A DNA stretch of 58,509 bases from CAZVAR01 sp964625225 (GTDB lineage Bacteria; Pseudomonadota; Alphaproteobacteria; JAJUGE01), in assembly GCA_964625225.1 (NCBI GenBank), contig CAZVAR010000008.1, forward strand, positions 1 through 58,509. The letters are read 5' to 3'. Numbering within the stretch: the first letter of the stretch is position 1; each line of letters opens with the position of its first letter. The notes beneath the pieces were generated by a model. It was given only the letters and a program-made list of their open reading frames with translations. It made no database searches and was not told the DNA's origin. Both the position numbers and the translations under genes were made by a program. Shown here in pieces: positions 41,445 through 48,816 of this stretch.

Positions 41445-42742
41445 CCCCCGCCGCCCGCGTCGCCGCGGCGATCGAGATCCTGGCCGAGCTGGACCGCGCC
41501 CCGGCCCCGGCGGACGCCGTTCTCGCCAACTACACCAAGGCACGGCGCTTCATCGGCGCCAAGGACCGCAGCGCAATCGCCGAGCTCGTCTACGGCTCAT
41601 TCCGTCGGCGCGCGCGGCTCGACTGGCATCTGAAGCGGCTCGGCGCAGCGGTGGACGCGCGCCGCCGCATGCTTGCCCACCTCATCCTCGGCGAAGGTAT
41701 GAGCCCGGTACGGGCCGCGACCCTGTTTGGCGCAGGGCGCTACGCCGCTGCGCCGCTCGACCGCGAGGAGCAGCAGCTAGCCGAGCGTATGGCAGGGCGG
41801 CCGCTGGAGATGCCGGACATGCCCGAAGGCGTGCGGGTCGAGTGCCCGGACTGGGCGGAAGGCCCGTTACGCGCCGTGTTCGGCAAGGATTTCGCGGCGG
41901 AGATGATCGTGCTGAACCGGCCGGCCCCGCTTGACCTGCGTGTCAATGCCCTCAAGGCAACGCGCGATGCGGCACGCGCCGCGCTCGCCGCCGAAGGGAT
42001 CGTGGCACTGCCGACGCCGCACTCGCCCTGGGGTCTGCGAATCGAAGGCCGCCCCCCGCTCTCCGGCAGCCGTGCCTACCGCGCGGGTCTGGTTGAGGTG
42101 CAGGACGAGGGATCGCAGCTCCTGGCCCTGCTGACCGATGCACGGCCCGGCATGCAGGTCGTGGATTTCTGCGCCGGAGCCGGAGGCAAGACGCTGGCAC
42201 TGGCTGCGACCATGGCGAACAAGGGCCGCATCGTCGCCTGCGACATATCCGCTCGGCGCCTCGAACGCGCCGGTCAGCGCCTGCGCCGCGCCGGGGTGCA
42301 CAATGTCGAGCGCCGGACGCTGGCGAGCGAGCGCGATCCGTGGGTCAAGCGCCACAAGGGCATGTTCGACCGGGTGCTGGTCGACGCGCCTTGCAGCGGT
42401 ACCGGGACCTGGCGACGCAATCCGGATGCCCGATGGGGCCGCGGCGGCCCGGATCTGACCGAACTGGTCGCCCTGCAGGAGCAGATCCTGGTAAGCGCCG
42501 CCCGGCTGGTGAAGCCCGGTGGGCGGCTGATCTACAGCACCTGCTCGCTGCTGTACGAGGAGAACGATGCCCGAATCGAGGCCTTCCTGGGCACCGATCC
42601 GGGATTCACCCTCCTGCCGCCGTCGTCGGTGCTCTCCGGGTTCGAGGGCGATGTGCTGCGGCTGACGCCGGCACGGCACGGTACCGACGGCTTCTTTGCG
42701 GCGGTCCTCTTGCGCCGTGATCCCCGAAAAGTTGTACCCTGA
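41441..42742 (+). CDS. RsmB/NOP family RNA (cytosine-C5) methyltransferase
   Basis: 433-residue SAM-dependent rRNA m5C methyltransferase. A helical N-terminal domain (about 1-140) precedes the Rossmann domain. Motif I is VVDFCAGAGGKTLALAA; the two cysteines are in VDAPCSGTGTWRRNPD (motif IV) and IYSTCSLLYEEN (motif VI). Ends in a GFFAAVLLRR strand. Starts with GTG at 41441, overlapping the Smr stop (GTGA). Most likely modifies 16S rRNA, but the exact base is not certain. Confidence 0.9.
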   Translation: MTPAARVAAAIEILAELDRAPAPADAVLANYTKARRFIGAKDRSAIAELVYGSFRRRARLDWHLKRLGAAVDARRRMLAHLILGEGMSPVRAATLFGAGRYAAAPLDREEQQLAERMAGRPLEMPDMPEGVRVECPDWAEGPLRAVFGKDFAAEMIVLNRPAPLDLRVNALKATRDAARAALAAEGIVALPTPHSPWGLRIEGRPPLSGSRAYRAGLVEVQDEGSQLLALLTDARPGMQVVDFCAGAGGKTLALAATMANKGRIVACDISARRLERAGQRLRRAGVHNVERRTLASERDPWVKRHKGMFDRVLVDAPCSGTGTWRRNPDARWGRGGPDLTELVALQEQILVSAARLVKPGGRLIYSTCSLLYEENDARIEAFLGTDPGFTLLPPSSVLSGFEGDVLRLTPARHGTDGFFAAVLLRRDPRKVVP

Positions 42743-42817
42743 TTGCGGGCTCGATTCCCGATATAAGTCATTGTACGGTGTCGCCGACTTTCGGTCCGTA
42801 CCAGCCAAGAGCCCTGA

Positions 42818-43150
42818 ATGAACCGTGGATTGCTAGCGCTCGCGCTCGCCCTGGCCTGTGGCATGCTGGCCGCCTGCACTCAGCCCCGCGACCTTTTCGC
42901 GGTAGCGCCGGACCAGCCCGACAGCTTCACCTTCGTGGCGGAGAGCTATGATCTGTTCCCGACGCGCCAGGCCGAAGGCGAGGCACGGCGGATTCAGGAC
43001 CTCGAGGCTTATTTGGCTTCTAACCGGCTCTGCCCGGACGGCTATGAGATCGAGAACCGGACGGATTCGGTACAGGAGGCCCCTTGGCCGTTCAGCTATT
43101 TCAGCGGCACGATTTACCGCGTGACCTATCGCGGGCGCTGCAGGACGTGA
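42818..43150 (+). CDS. Small lipoprotein of unknown function
   Basis: 110 residues. The signal sequence MNRGLLALALALACGMLAAC ends in an LAAC lipobox, so Cys20 should be lipidated. The mature part, about 90 residues, has FTFVAESYDLFPTRQAEGEARRIQDLEAYLASN and two further cysteines, CPDGYEI and the C-terminal GRCRT, which could form a disulfide. No family recognised. Stands alone between the methyltransferase gene and a convergent gene. Confidence 0.75.
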   Translation: MNRGLLALALALACGMLAACTQPRDLFAVAPDQPDSFTFVAESYDLFPTRQAEGEARRIQDLEAYLASNRLCPDGYEIENRTDSVQEAPWPFSYFSGTIYRVTYRGRCRT

Positions 43151-43220
43151 GTCGACCCGAAGGAACTCCCGTCTGCTCGCCGAGAAGCATGCGGCCGGGC
43201 CGCGATCGATGTAGGGGAAA

Positions 43221-43248
43221 GTCCCCGCCAAGCCGGTCAGGCGGGGAC
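43221..43248. terminator. Terminator-like hairpin between convergent genes
   Basis: Perfect 9-bp stem GTCCCCGCC (43221-43229) and GGCGGGGAC (43240-43248), with a 10-nt loop. It lies between the ends of the lipoprotein gene and the repeat-protein gene, so it may work both ways. No clear T-run on either side. Confidence 0.5.
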
Positions 43249-43276
43249 TCGCGATAATCAGCCGTTCCGCCCGGGA

Positions 43277-43914
43277 TCAACGCCTCTCGGAGCCGGCGCC
43301 ACCGGCCGGGGACCCGGTCGCTGAGCCGGAAACGCCCTTACTGCCGGTCCGCATCGGGTCGGCACCGGTCGTCGGCACCTGGACCGGCTGATCGCTGCCA
43401 CTTCCGACCGCGGCGCCGGTATTGGCACCGACATCGCCGCCCGGCGAGCCGGTCGCGGAGCCCGGGGCCGCCTTGCTGCCGGTGCGGGCCGGATCCGCAC
43501 CTGTGGTCGGCTCTTGGACCGGCTGTACGGTCCTTTGGGCGGCGCCGCTCGTCGTCGCTTCGACCTCCCCTACCGCCGAGCCGGTCGCAGAGCCGGGAAC
43601 CGCTTTGCTGCCGGTCCGCATCGGGTCGGCACCGGTCGTCGGCACCTGGACCGGCTGATCGANNNNNNNNNNNNNNNNNNNNNNNNNNNNNNNNNNNNNN
43701 NNNNNNNNNNNNNNNNNNNNNNNNNNNNNNNNNNNNNNNNNNNNNNNNNNNNNNNNNNNNNNCTGCCGGTCCGCATCGGGTCGGCACCGGTCGTCGGCAC
43801 CTGGACCGGCTGATCGACACTGCGATCGAGTCCGACCCGACCCTTATCGTCCGCGAAGGCGGGAGCCCCGAGGAGCAGGGCAAGCGCAGTGGCCGCAAGA
43901 AAATGCTTGGTCAT
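43277..43914 (-). CDS. Secreted tandem-repeat protein (gap-broken)
   Basis: Signal peptide MTKHFLAATALALLLGAP (ending AFA), then DDKGRVGLDRSV and at least four copies of a 44-45-residue repeat beginning QPVQVPTTGADPMRTGSK and containing PGSATGS. The repeats differ mainly in their Gly/Ala/Thr-rich halves. A 100-N gap at 43663-43762 falls within the array and its length shifts the apparent frame, so the true protein is unknown in size. It has no cysteines in the visible part, and is low-complexity and probably unfolded. No family recognised. A GGAGG Shine-Dalgarno precedes the ATG at 43914. Confidence 0.7.
43341..43817 (-). repeat. 132-135-bp in-frame tandem repeat array
   Basis: Conserved cores begin at 43341, 43476, 43608 and 43763. 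The first three are spaced 135 and 132 bp, multiples of 3. The 55 bp at 43608-43662 and 43763-43817 on either side of the gap are identical, and 54 of them recur at 43341-43394. Such identity explains why assembly failed here. Confidence 0.85.
43663..43762. other. Assembly gap (100 N) in the repeat array
   Basis: A standard 100-N scaffold placeholder flanked by identical 55-bp repeat copies. The real copy number is unknown; if exactly one unit step spans it, about 77-80 nt are missing. Confidence 0.95.
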
Positions 43915-44126
43915 GTGAAACCTCCGTTGGGGCCCGGCTGGTCGCAGGCTTCCGGGTTCTGCTGCGATCGCGCCCGACGACGACGACCACGCAGGCGACC
44001 ATGGGCTCGGCAAAAGCCATTGCCTGCCTAACAGCCTCGGCCGGCGGATGGTTCCGGAGCTTTTATGGGTGGCAAGCCGCCGCGCTTGCTACACACCGAG
44101 CACGGTTTCCCAGAGAAAGGACCGCC

Positions 44127-45446
44127 TCAGAGGATGAACTTGCTTAGATCCGCATCGCGGGCCAGACTCGCGACGCGTTCGCGCACCAGGGCCGCGTCGA
44201 TGGTGATCGACTCGCCGCCGCGGTCGGATGCGGTGAAGCTGATCTCCTCCAGCAGCCGTTCCATCACCGTATGCAACCGCCGGGCGCCGATATTCTCGAC
44301 CGCCGTGTTGATCGCCGCTGCGAGATCGGCGAGTTCTCCGATCGCCTCGTCGGTGAAATCGAGCGTCACGTTCTCGGTTGCGAGCAGCGCCTTGTACTGC
44401 TTGATCAGGCTTGCCTCGGGCTCGGTCAGGATGCGCACGAAGTCGTCGCGGGAGAGCGCGTCGAGTTCGACCCGGATCGGCAGCCGACCCTGTAGCTCGG
44501 GCAGCAGGTCCGAGGGCTTCGACAGGTGGAAGGCGCCGCTCGCGATGAACAGCACGTGGTCCGTTTTTACCGTGCCGTGCTTGGTGGCGACCGAGGTGCC
44601 CTCGATCAGCGGCAGCAGGTCGCGCTGTACCCCCTCCCGGCTGACATCGGCACCGATGCGGCCATGCTCTCCGCTGCGGGCGCAGATTTTGTCGATCTCG
44701 TCGAGAAAAACGATCCCATTCTGCTCCACCGCCTCGATGGCCTCGCGGACCACCCGCTCCTGATCGAGGAGCTTATCGCTCTCCTCGGCAACCAGCACGC
44801 TGTGACTCTCGGCTACGGTCATGCGGCGGGTCTTCTTGCGGCCGCCGAATGCCTTGCCGAGCAGATCGTTGAGATTGATCATTCCCATCTGCGCGCCGGG
44901 CATTCCGGGAATGTCGAAGGTCGGAAGGCCGAGTCCACCGGTATCCGCGACCTCGATCTCGATCTCCCGCTCGTTGAGGTGGCCCTCGCGCAGCATCTTC
45001 CGGAACTTGGCGCGGGTCTCCTGGGTCGCGGTCTGCCCGACCAGCGCGTCGATCACGCGTTCCTCTGCGGCGAGATGGGCCTTTGCCTCGACCTCCTTGC
45101 GCATGCGCTCTCGCGTCATGGTGATCGAGACCTCGACCAGATCGCGGATGATCGACTCCACGTCGCGGCCGACATAGCCGACTTCGGTGAACTTGGTCGC
45201 CTCGACCTTGAGGAAGGGTGCCTGGGCAAGCCGCGCAAGGCGGCGAGCGATCTCGGTCTTGCCGACGCCCGTCGGCCCGATCATCAGGATGTTCTTCGGC
45301 AACACCTCCTCGCGCAGCCCTTCGGGGAGCTGCTGGCGGCGCCAGCGATTGCGGAGCGCGATGGCGACGGCGCGCTTGGCGTCGTGCTGACCGACGATAT
45401 AGCGGTCGAGTTCGGAAACGATTTCGCGGGGGCTGAATGCGGTCAC
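44127..45446 (-). CDS. hslU: ATP-dependent protease ATPase subunit HslU
   Basis: About 439 residues. AAA+ unfoldase that feeds the HslV peptidase. The start VTAFSPREIVSELDRYIVGQ, Walker A GPTGVGKTEIARRLA, pore-loop GYVGRDVESI, Walker B GIVFLDEIDKI and the sensor region LLPELQGRLPIRVEL are present, ending LARDADLSKFIL, the conserved tail that activates HslV. I chose the GTG at 45446 by family start; a GTG at 45467 is an alternative. Lies about 26 bp after hslV. Confidence 0.95.
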   Translation of the reverse strand: MTAFSPREIVSELDRYIVGQHDAKRAVAIALRNRWRRQQLPEGLREEVLPKNILMIGPTGVGKTEIARRLARLAQAPFLKVEATKFTEVGYVGRDVESIIRDLVEVSITMTRERMRKEVEAKAHLAAEERVIDALVGQTATQETRAKFRKMLREGHLNEREIEIEVADTGGLGLPTFDIPGMPGAQMGMINLNDLLGKAFGGRKKTRRMTVAESHSVLVAEESDKLLDQERVVREAIEAVEQNGIVFLDEIDKICARSGEHGRIGADVSREGVQRDLLPLIEGTSVATKHGTVKTDHVLFIASGAFHLSKPSDLLPELQGRLPIRVELDALSRDDFVRILTEPEASLIKQYKALLATENVTLDFTDEAIGELADLAAAINTAVENIGARRLHTVMERLLEEISFTASDRGGESITIDAALVRERVASLARDADLSKFIL

Positions 45447-45472
45447 GAAGGTGGTTCCGTATGGCACAGGGC

Positions 45473-46024
45473 TCAGGCCCGGATGCTTTCGATGGTGATG
45501 TTCGTGTTGGTATAGACGCAGATCCCGCCTGCGATCTCCAGCGCGCGACGGGCGATCGCCTCGGCGTCGATGCCCTCCACCGGCAGCAGCGCCTGCGCCG
45601 CCGCCTGGGCATAGCCGCCGCCCGAGCCGATACCGATGACGCCGTCCTCCGGCTCCAGCACGTCGCCGTTGCCGGTGAGCACCAGCGTCACCTTGGCGTC
45701 CGCGACCGTCATCATTGCTTCCAGCCGGCGCAGATAGCGGTCGGTCCGCCAGTCTTTGGCCATCTCGACACAGGCGCGGGCGAGCTGTCCTCGATGCTGC
45801 TCGAGCTTGGCTTCCAGGCGCTCGAACAGGGCGAAAGCGTCGGCGGTGGCGCCGGCGAAGCCGGCGATCACCTTGCCGTCGCCGAGCCGGCGGACCTTGC
45901 GCGCATTCGCCTTGATGACGGTCTGGCCAAGACTGACTTGGCCGTCGCCAGCGATCACTACGGTGCCGTTCTTACGGACCGACAGGATCGTCGTACCGTG
46001 CCATGCAGGAAACTGGGTCGACAT
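45473..46024 (-). CDS. hslV: ATP-dependent protease peptidase subunit HslV
   Basis: 183-residue proteasome-like threonine protease. A short pro-segment MSTQFPAWHG precedes the expected catalytic Thr in GTTILSVRK, normal for alphaproteobacteria. VVIAGDGQVSLGQTV, KVRRLGDGKVIAGFAGATADA and GIGSGGGYAQAAAQAL are family motifs. The ATG is at 46024. Upstream of hslU on the same strand; divergent from the DedA-DUF1232 gene. Confidence 0.95.
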   Translation of the reverse strand: MSTQFPAWHGTTILSVRKNGTVVIAGDGQVSLGQTVIKANARKVRRLGDGKVIAGFAGATADAFALFERLEAKLEQHRGQLARACVEMAKDWRTDRYLRRLEAMMTVADAKVTLVLTGNGDVLEPEDGVIGIGSGGGYAQAAAQALLPVEGIDAEAIARRALEIAGGICVYTNTNITIESIRA

Positions 46025-46170
46025 TGCGATGTCCAGGCAGGCTGGGTGGCGGCCCCCGAAGGCGACCGAATCGCCATGTAAGCGCTGCGACGAAGCGATC
46101 AAGCCGGGCCACGGAACGTCGGTTGGCCGAAACCGTTCAGCTGGGCGCGGCCATAGCGGGAGAACCCGGA

Positions 46171-47139
46171 TTGTTCGAATGGATCGTCGGGCTCGTTGAA
46201 ACGAGCGGCTATACCGGGATCGCCCTCTTGATGCTGCTCGAGAACGTATTCCCGCCAATCCCCTCCGAAATGATCATGCCGCTCGGCGGTTTCGTCGCGG
46301 CACGCGGAGACCTGAATGCCGTGGTCGTGGTGCTGGCCGGGACACTGGGCTCGTTGCTGGGCGCCATGCCCTGGTACGCCGCCGGGCGCTGGTTGGGCGA
46401 GAACCGTCTGAAGGCAGTGGCGGCCCGGCACGGATACTGGCTCACGATCGATGCGGACGACGTCGGCAAGGCTATGCGCTGGTTCGATCGCCACGGTCGC
46501 CGGACGGTGCTGTTCGGACGCCTGATCCCGGCGGTTCGGACGCTGATCTCGGCCCCCGCCGGGGTGGCCCGCATGCCGCTCGTACCCTTCCTCCTGTATT
46601 CCGGCCTGGGCACGCTGGCCTGGACCGCGGCCCTGACCGGCGCAGGTTTCCTTCTGGAGGCCCAATACCGAATGGTCTCGGGCTATCTCGACGCTGCTTC
46701 GAAGATCATTCTCGGGCTGATCGCCGTGCTCTATCTGTTCCGGCTGATGACCGGCGGCCGCCTCGGCGCCCGCATTAAAGTCTGGGCTCGCGATCTGAGG
46801 TGCGATATTCACGCGGTCTACCTCGCCGCGCGCGACCCTCGGGTTCCTTGGTACGCGAAGGCCGTTGCGCTCCTGATTGCGGCCTATGCCGTAACGCCGG
46901 TCGATTTGATTCCGGACTTTCTTCCGGTGATCGGCCACTTCGACGACATGGTGCTGATCCCGCTCGGCGTGCTCGCCGCGTCCCGCCTCGTGCCATCGGA
47001 GATCATGGAAGAGCACCGTCGCACGGCCAAAACCGGCGAGCGGACGCCGCGCGATTGGCGGGTCGGCGCCGTGGTCCTGGCCTTGTGGGCGATCGCGCTG
47101 GCCTTCTTGGTTCGCGCCCTGCTCGACGCCGCCTGGTGA
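46171..47139 (+). CDS. DedA-family membrane protein fused to DUF1232
   Basis: About 322 residues. The N-terminal 200 or so match DedA (SNARE-associated) lipid-scramblase-type proteins: LLMLLENVFPPIPSEMIMPLGG, WYAAGRWLG and GRLIPAVRTLISAPAGVARM. The C-terminal part (about 220-320) matches DUF1232: DPRVPWYAKAVALLIAAYAVTPVDLIPDFLP and GHFDDMVLIPLGVL. Joining the two in one chain is unusual. Likely start is TTG at 46171 with a GGGAG Shine-Dalgarno 8 bp upstream; the ATG at 46003 would overlap the divergent hslV. Confidence 0.85.
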   Translation: MFEWIVGLVETSGYTGIALLMLLENVFPPIPSEMIMPLGGFVAARGDLNAVVVVLAGTLGSLLGAMPWYAAGRWLGENRLKAVAARHGYWLTIDADDVGKAMRWFDRHGRRTVLFGRLIPAVRTLISAPAGVARMPLVPFLLYSGLGTLAWTAALTGAGFLLEAQYRMVSGYLDAASKIILGLIAVLYLFRLMTGGRLGARIKVWARDLRCDIHAVYLAARDPRVPWYAKAVALLIAAYAVTPVDLIPDFLPVIGHFDDMVLIPLGVLAASRLVPSEIMEEHRRTAKTGERTPRDWRVGAVVLALWAIALAFLVRALLDAAW

Positions 47140-47263
47140 GCTACGGTACCGCATTCCGGCGGGCAGGTATGGGTGTACGCCATTGGTTATGCTCGCGCGA
47201 TCCGGACGATCCGGTTAAGAATCTCTTTCAGGCTCGAACCGAGCCCGACAGGGAGAAACGACG

Positions 47264-47653
47264 ATGACTGGATTGAAGGGGTACAGCGGGACGGCCGCGA
47301 TGGCGCTGTTCGTGGTGGGGTCGTTCGTGCTGTTCCCGCCGGGCGCAGAGGCTCAGGGGCGTTCCGCCGAGGAGACGGCGACGCACGGGCGGGCCGTATC
47401 TCGCGAGCTGCCGTTTGGCATCGGTCGGTCCACTACGGCGGATCCCGGCATGGCGAAGCCGTCGGGTATGAAGGCGGGACGACAGCAGATCATGGCGGCG
47501 CAGCGCGTTCTCAACGACAATGGCGCCGGGCTTCAGGTCGACGGGATACTCGGTCCTCGGACGCGACAGGCGCTGATGAATTACCAGGCGCAACATGGCC
47601 TGCCGGTCAGCGGCCGGCTCGATTCGGACACCCTGGCCCGAATGGGCCTGTAA
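47264..47653 (+). CDS. Exported peptidoglycan-binding domain protein
   Basis: 129 residues. A signal-like segment covers residues 1-31 (AAMALFVVGSFVLF, ending PGAEAQ). After a polar linker a single PG_binding_1 domain follows: AAQRVLNDNGAGLQVDGILGPRTRQALMNYQAQHGLPVSGRLDSDTLARMG. It has no catalytic domain, so it probably anchors to or senses peptidoglycan in the periplasm. Alone on the plus strand, facing the cyd genes, with a hairpin after it. Confidence 0.85.
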   Translation: MTGLKGYSGTAAMALFVVGSFVLFPPGAEAQGRSAEETATHGRAVSRELPFGIGRSTTADPGMAKPSGMKAGRQQIMAAQRVLNDNGAGLQVDGILGPRTRQALMNYQAQHGLPVSGRLDSDTLARMGL

Positions 47654-47665
47654 CGCCTTCGAAGG

Positions 47666-47685
47666 GGGTGAGCCTCGGCTCACCC
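47666..47685. terminator. Terminator-like palindrome
   Basis: GGGTGAGCC at 47666-47674 and GGCTCACCC at 47677-47685, a 9-bp inverted repeat around TC (a 4-8 nt loop in practice). It lies between the convergent peptidoglycan-binding and DUF2474 genes. No strong T-run follows. Confidence 0.45.
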
Positions 47686-47695
47686 TGCACGCCGC

Positions 47696-47824
47696 TCAGA
47701 GGCCGAATAAGGCGCGCAGGCCGAGGACCAGGCCGGCGAAGACACCGAGGCTGCCCAGCCATAGCACGGCAAACCAGAGGAGCGCGCGCAGTCGGTGCCG
47801 CCGCAATTCAGTGGTATCCGACAT
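47696..47824 (-). CDS. DUF2474 family small cytochrome bd-associated protein
   Basis: 42-residue single-pass protein: MSDTTELRRHRLRALLWFAV then LWLGSLGVFAGLVLGLRALF. The charged N terminus, one helix and the position directly after cydB match DUF2474, a small accessory of cyanide-insensitive bd oxidases analogous in placement to CydX. The ATG at 47824 overlaps the end of cydB by 17 bp. Likely stabilises the CydAB complex in the membrane (inference from context). Confidence 0.8.
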   Translation of the reverse strand: MSDTTELRRHRLRALLWFAVLWLGSLGVFAGLVLGLRALFGL

Positions 47825-48812
47825 CGGCGGCAACCTTGCCGCGGAAGACCCAATAGGACCAGGCCGTGTAGCCGAGGATCAGCGGGATCAGGAACGCCAC
47901 GCCGACCAGCAGGAAAAGTTGCGTCTCCGGCGGCGAGGCGGCTTCCCAGATCGAGATGCCGGGCGGGATCACGTTCGGCCACAGGCTGATGACCAGCCCC
48001 GCATAGCCCAGCAGGAACAGCCCTATCGCCAGCAGGAACGGCGTCACCTCGTGCATCGCCCGCAGCGACCACCACAGGCCGAAGCCGCACAGGGCGACCA
48101 GGATCGGCACCGGCGACAGCCAGACGATGTTGGGCCAGGAGAACCAGCGTTCGTGGATCTCGGTGCCGAGGAACGGCACCCAGAGGCTCACCGCCGCCAT
48201 GAACGCCACGACGATCACCAGCAGGCGGGAGGTGGTCCGATAGGCCCAATGCTGCAGGCGCCCTTCGGTCTTCATGATCAGCCAGGTCGAGCCCAGCAGG
48301 GCGTAGCCGGCCACCAGTGCCAAGCCGGTCATGATGCTGAACGGTGTCAGCCAGTCGAACGGCCCGCCGGCATATTCGCGGTTCTCGACCGCAAAGCCCT
48401 GGACGAAGGCGCCGAGTACTATCCCTTGCGCGAAAGTCGCGAGCAGCGAGCCAAGGAAGAAGGCCCAGTTCCAGGCGGAGCGGCTGCGATGCGCGCGGGC
48501 GCGGAACTCGAAGGCGACGCCACGGAAGATCAGTGCGATCAGCATCAACAGCAGCGGCAGATAGAGTGCCGGCAAGAGCACCGCATAGGCGAGGGGAAAG
48601 GCGGCGATCAGCGCTGTCCCGCCCAGCACGAGCCAAGTCTCGTTGCCATCCCAGACCGGCGCCACCGAATTCATCATCAGATCGCGCTCGTCGTCGCTCG
48701 GTACTGCCGGAAACAGGATGCCGATGCCGAGATCGAAGCCGTCCATCAGGACGTACATGAACACGCCGAAGCCGATGATGCCGCTCCAGATCAGGGGAAG
48801 GTCGATCTCCAT
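47808..48812 (-). CDS. cydB: Cytochrome bd-type quinol oxidase subunit II
   Basis: 334-residue integral membrane subunit. The N terminus MEIDLPLIWSGIIGFGVFMYVLMDGFDLGIG is diagnostic, followed by VWDGNETWLVLGG and FEFRARAHRSRSAWNWAFFLG. Works with CydA to reduce oxygen to water with quinol electrons without pumping protons. It starts 4 bp after cydA. The short subunit I indicates the cyanide-insensitive (CIO) branch. Confidence 0.94.
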   Translation of the reverse strand: MEIDLPLIWSGIIGFGVFMYVLMDGFDLGIGILFPAVPSDDERDLMMNSVAPVWDGNETWLVLGGTALIAAFPLAYAVLLPALYLPLLLMLIALIFRGVAFEFRARAHRSRSAWNWAFFLGSLLATFAQGIVLGAFVQGFAVENREYAGGPFDWLTPFSIMTGLALVAGYALLGSTWLIMKTEGRLQHWAYRTTSRLLVIVVAFMAAVSLWVPFLGTEIHERWFSWPNIVWLSPVPILVALCGFGLWWSLRAMHEVTPFLLAIGLFLLGYAGLVISLWPNVIPPGISIWEAASPPETQLFLLVGVAFLIPLILGYTAWSYWVFRGKVAADVGYH

Positions 48813-48816
48813 CGCG

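Noticed and set aside
43277..43914. CRISPR-like array
   Set aside because: The repeats are 132-135 bp, in frame, coding and without unique spacers; they form a repeat protein.
44072..44089. 6-bp hairpin after hslU as terminator
   Set aside because: Short stem, no T-run, and similar hairpins are frequent in DNA this GC-rich.
45473..46024. HslV N-terminal extension as abnormal
   Set aside because: A 10-residue segment ending WHG before the catalytic Thr is normal for alphaproteobacterial HslV.
46003..46170. Longer ATG start for the DedA-DUF1232 gene
   Set aside because: It would overlap the divergent hslV start, and the added residues are Arg-rich with no hydrophobic or family character.
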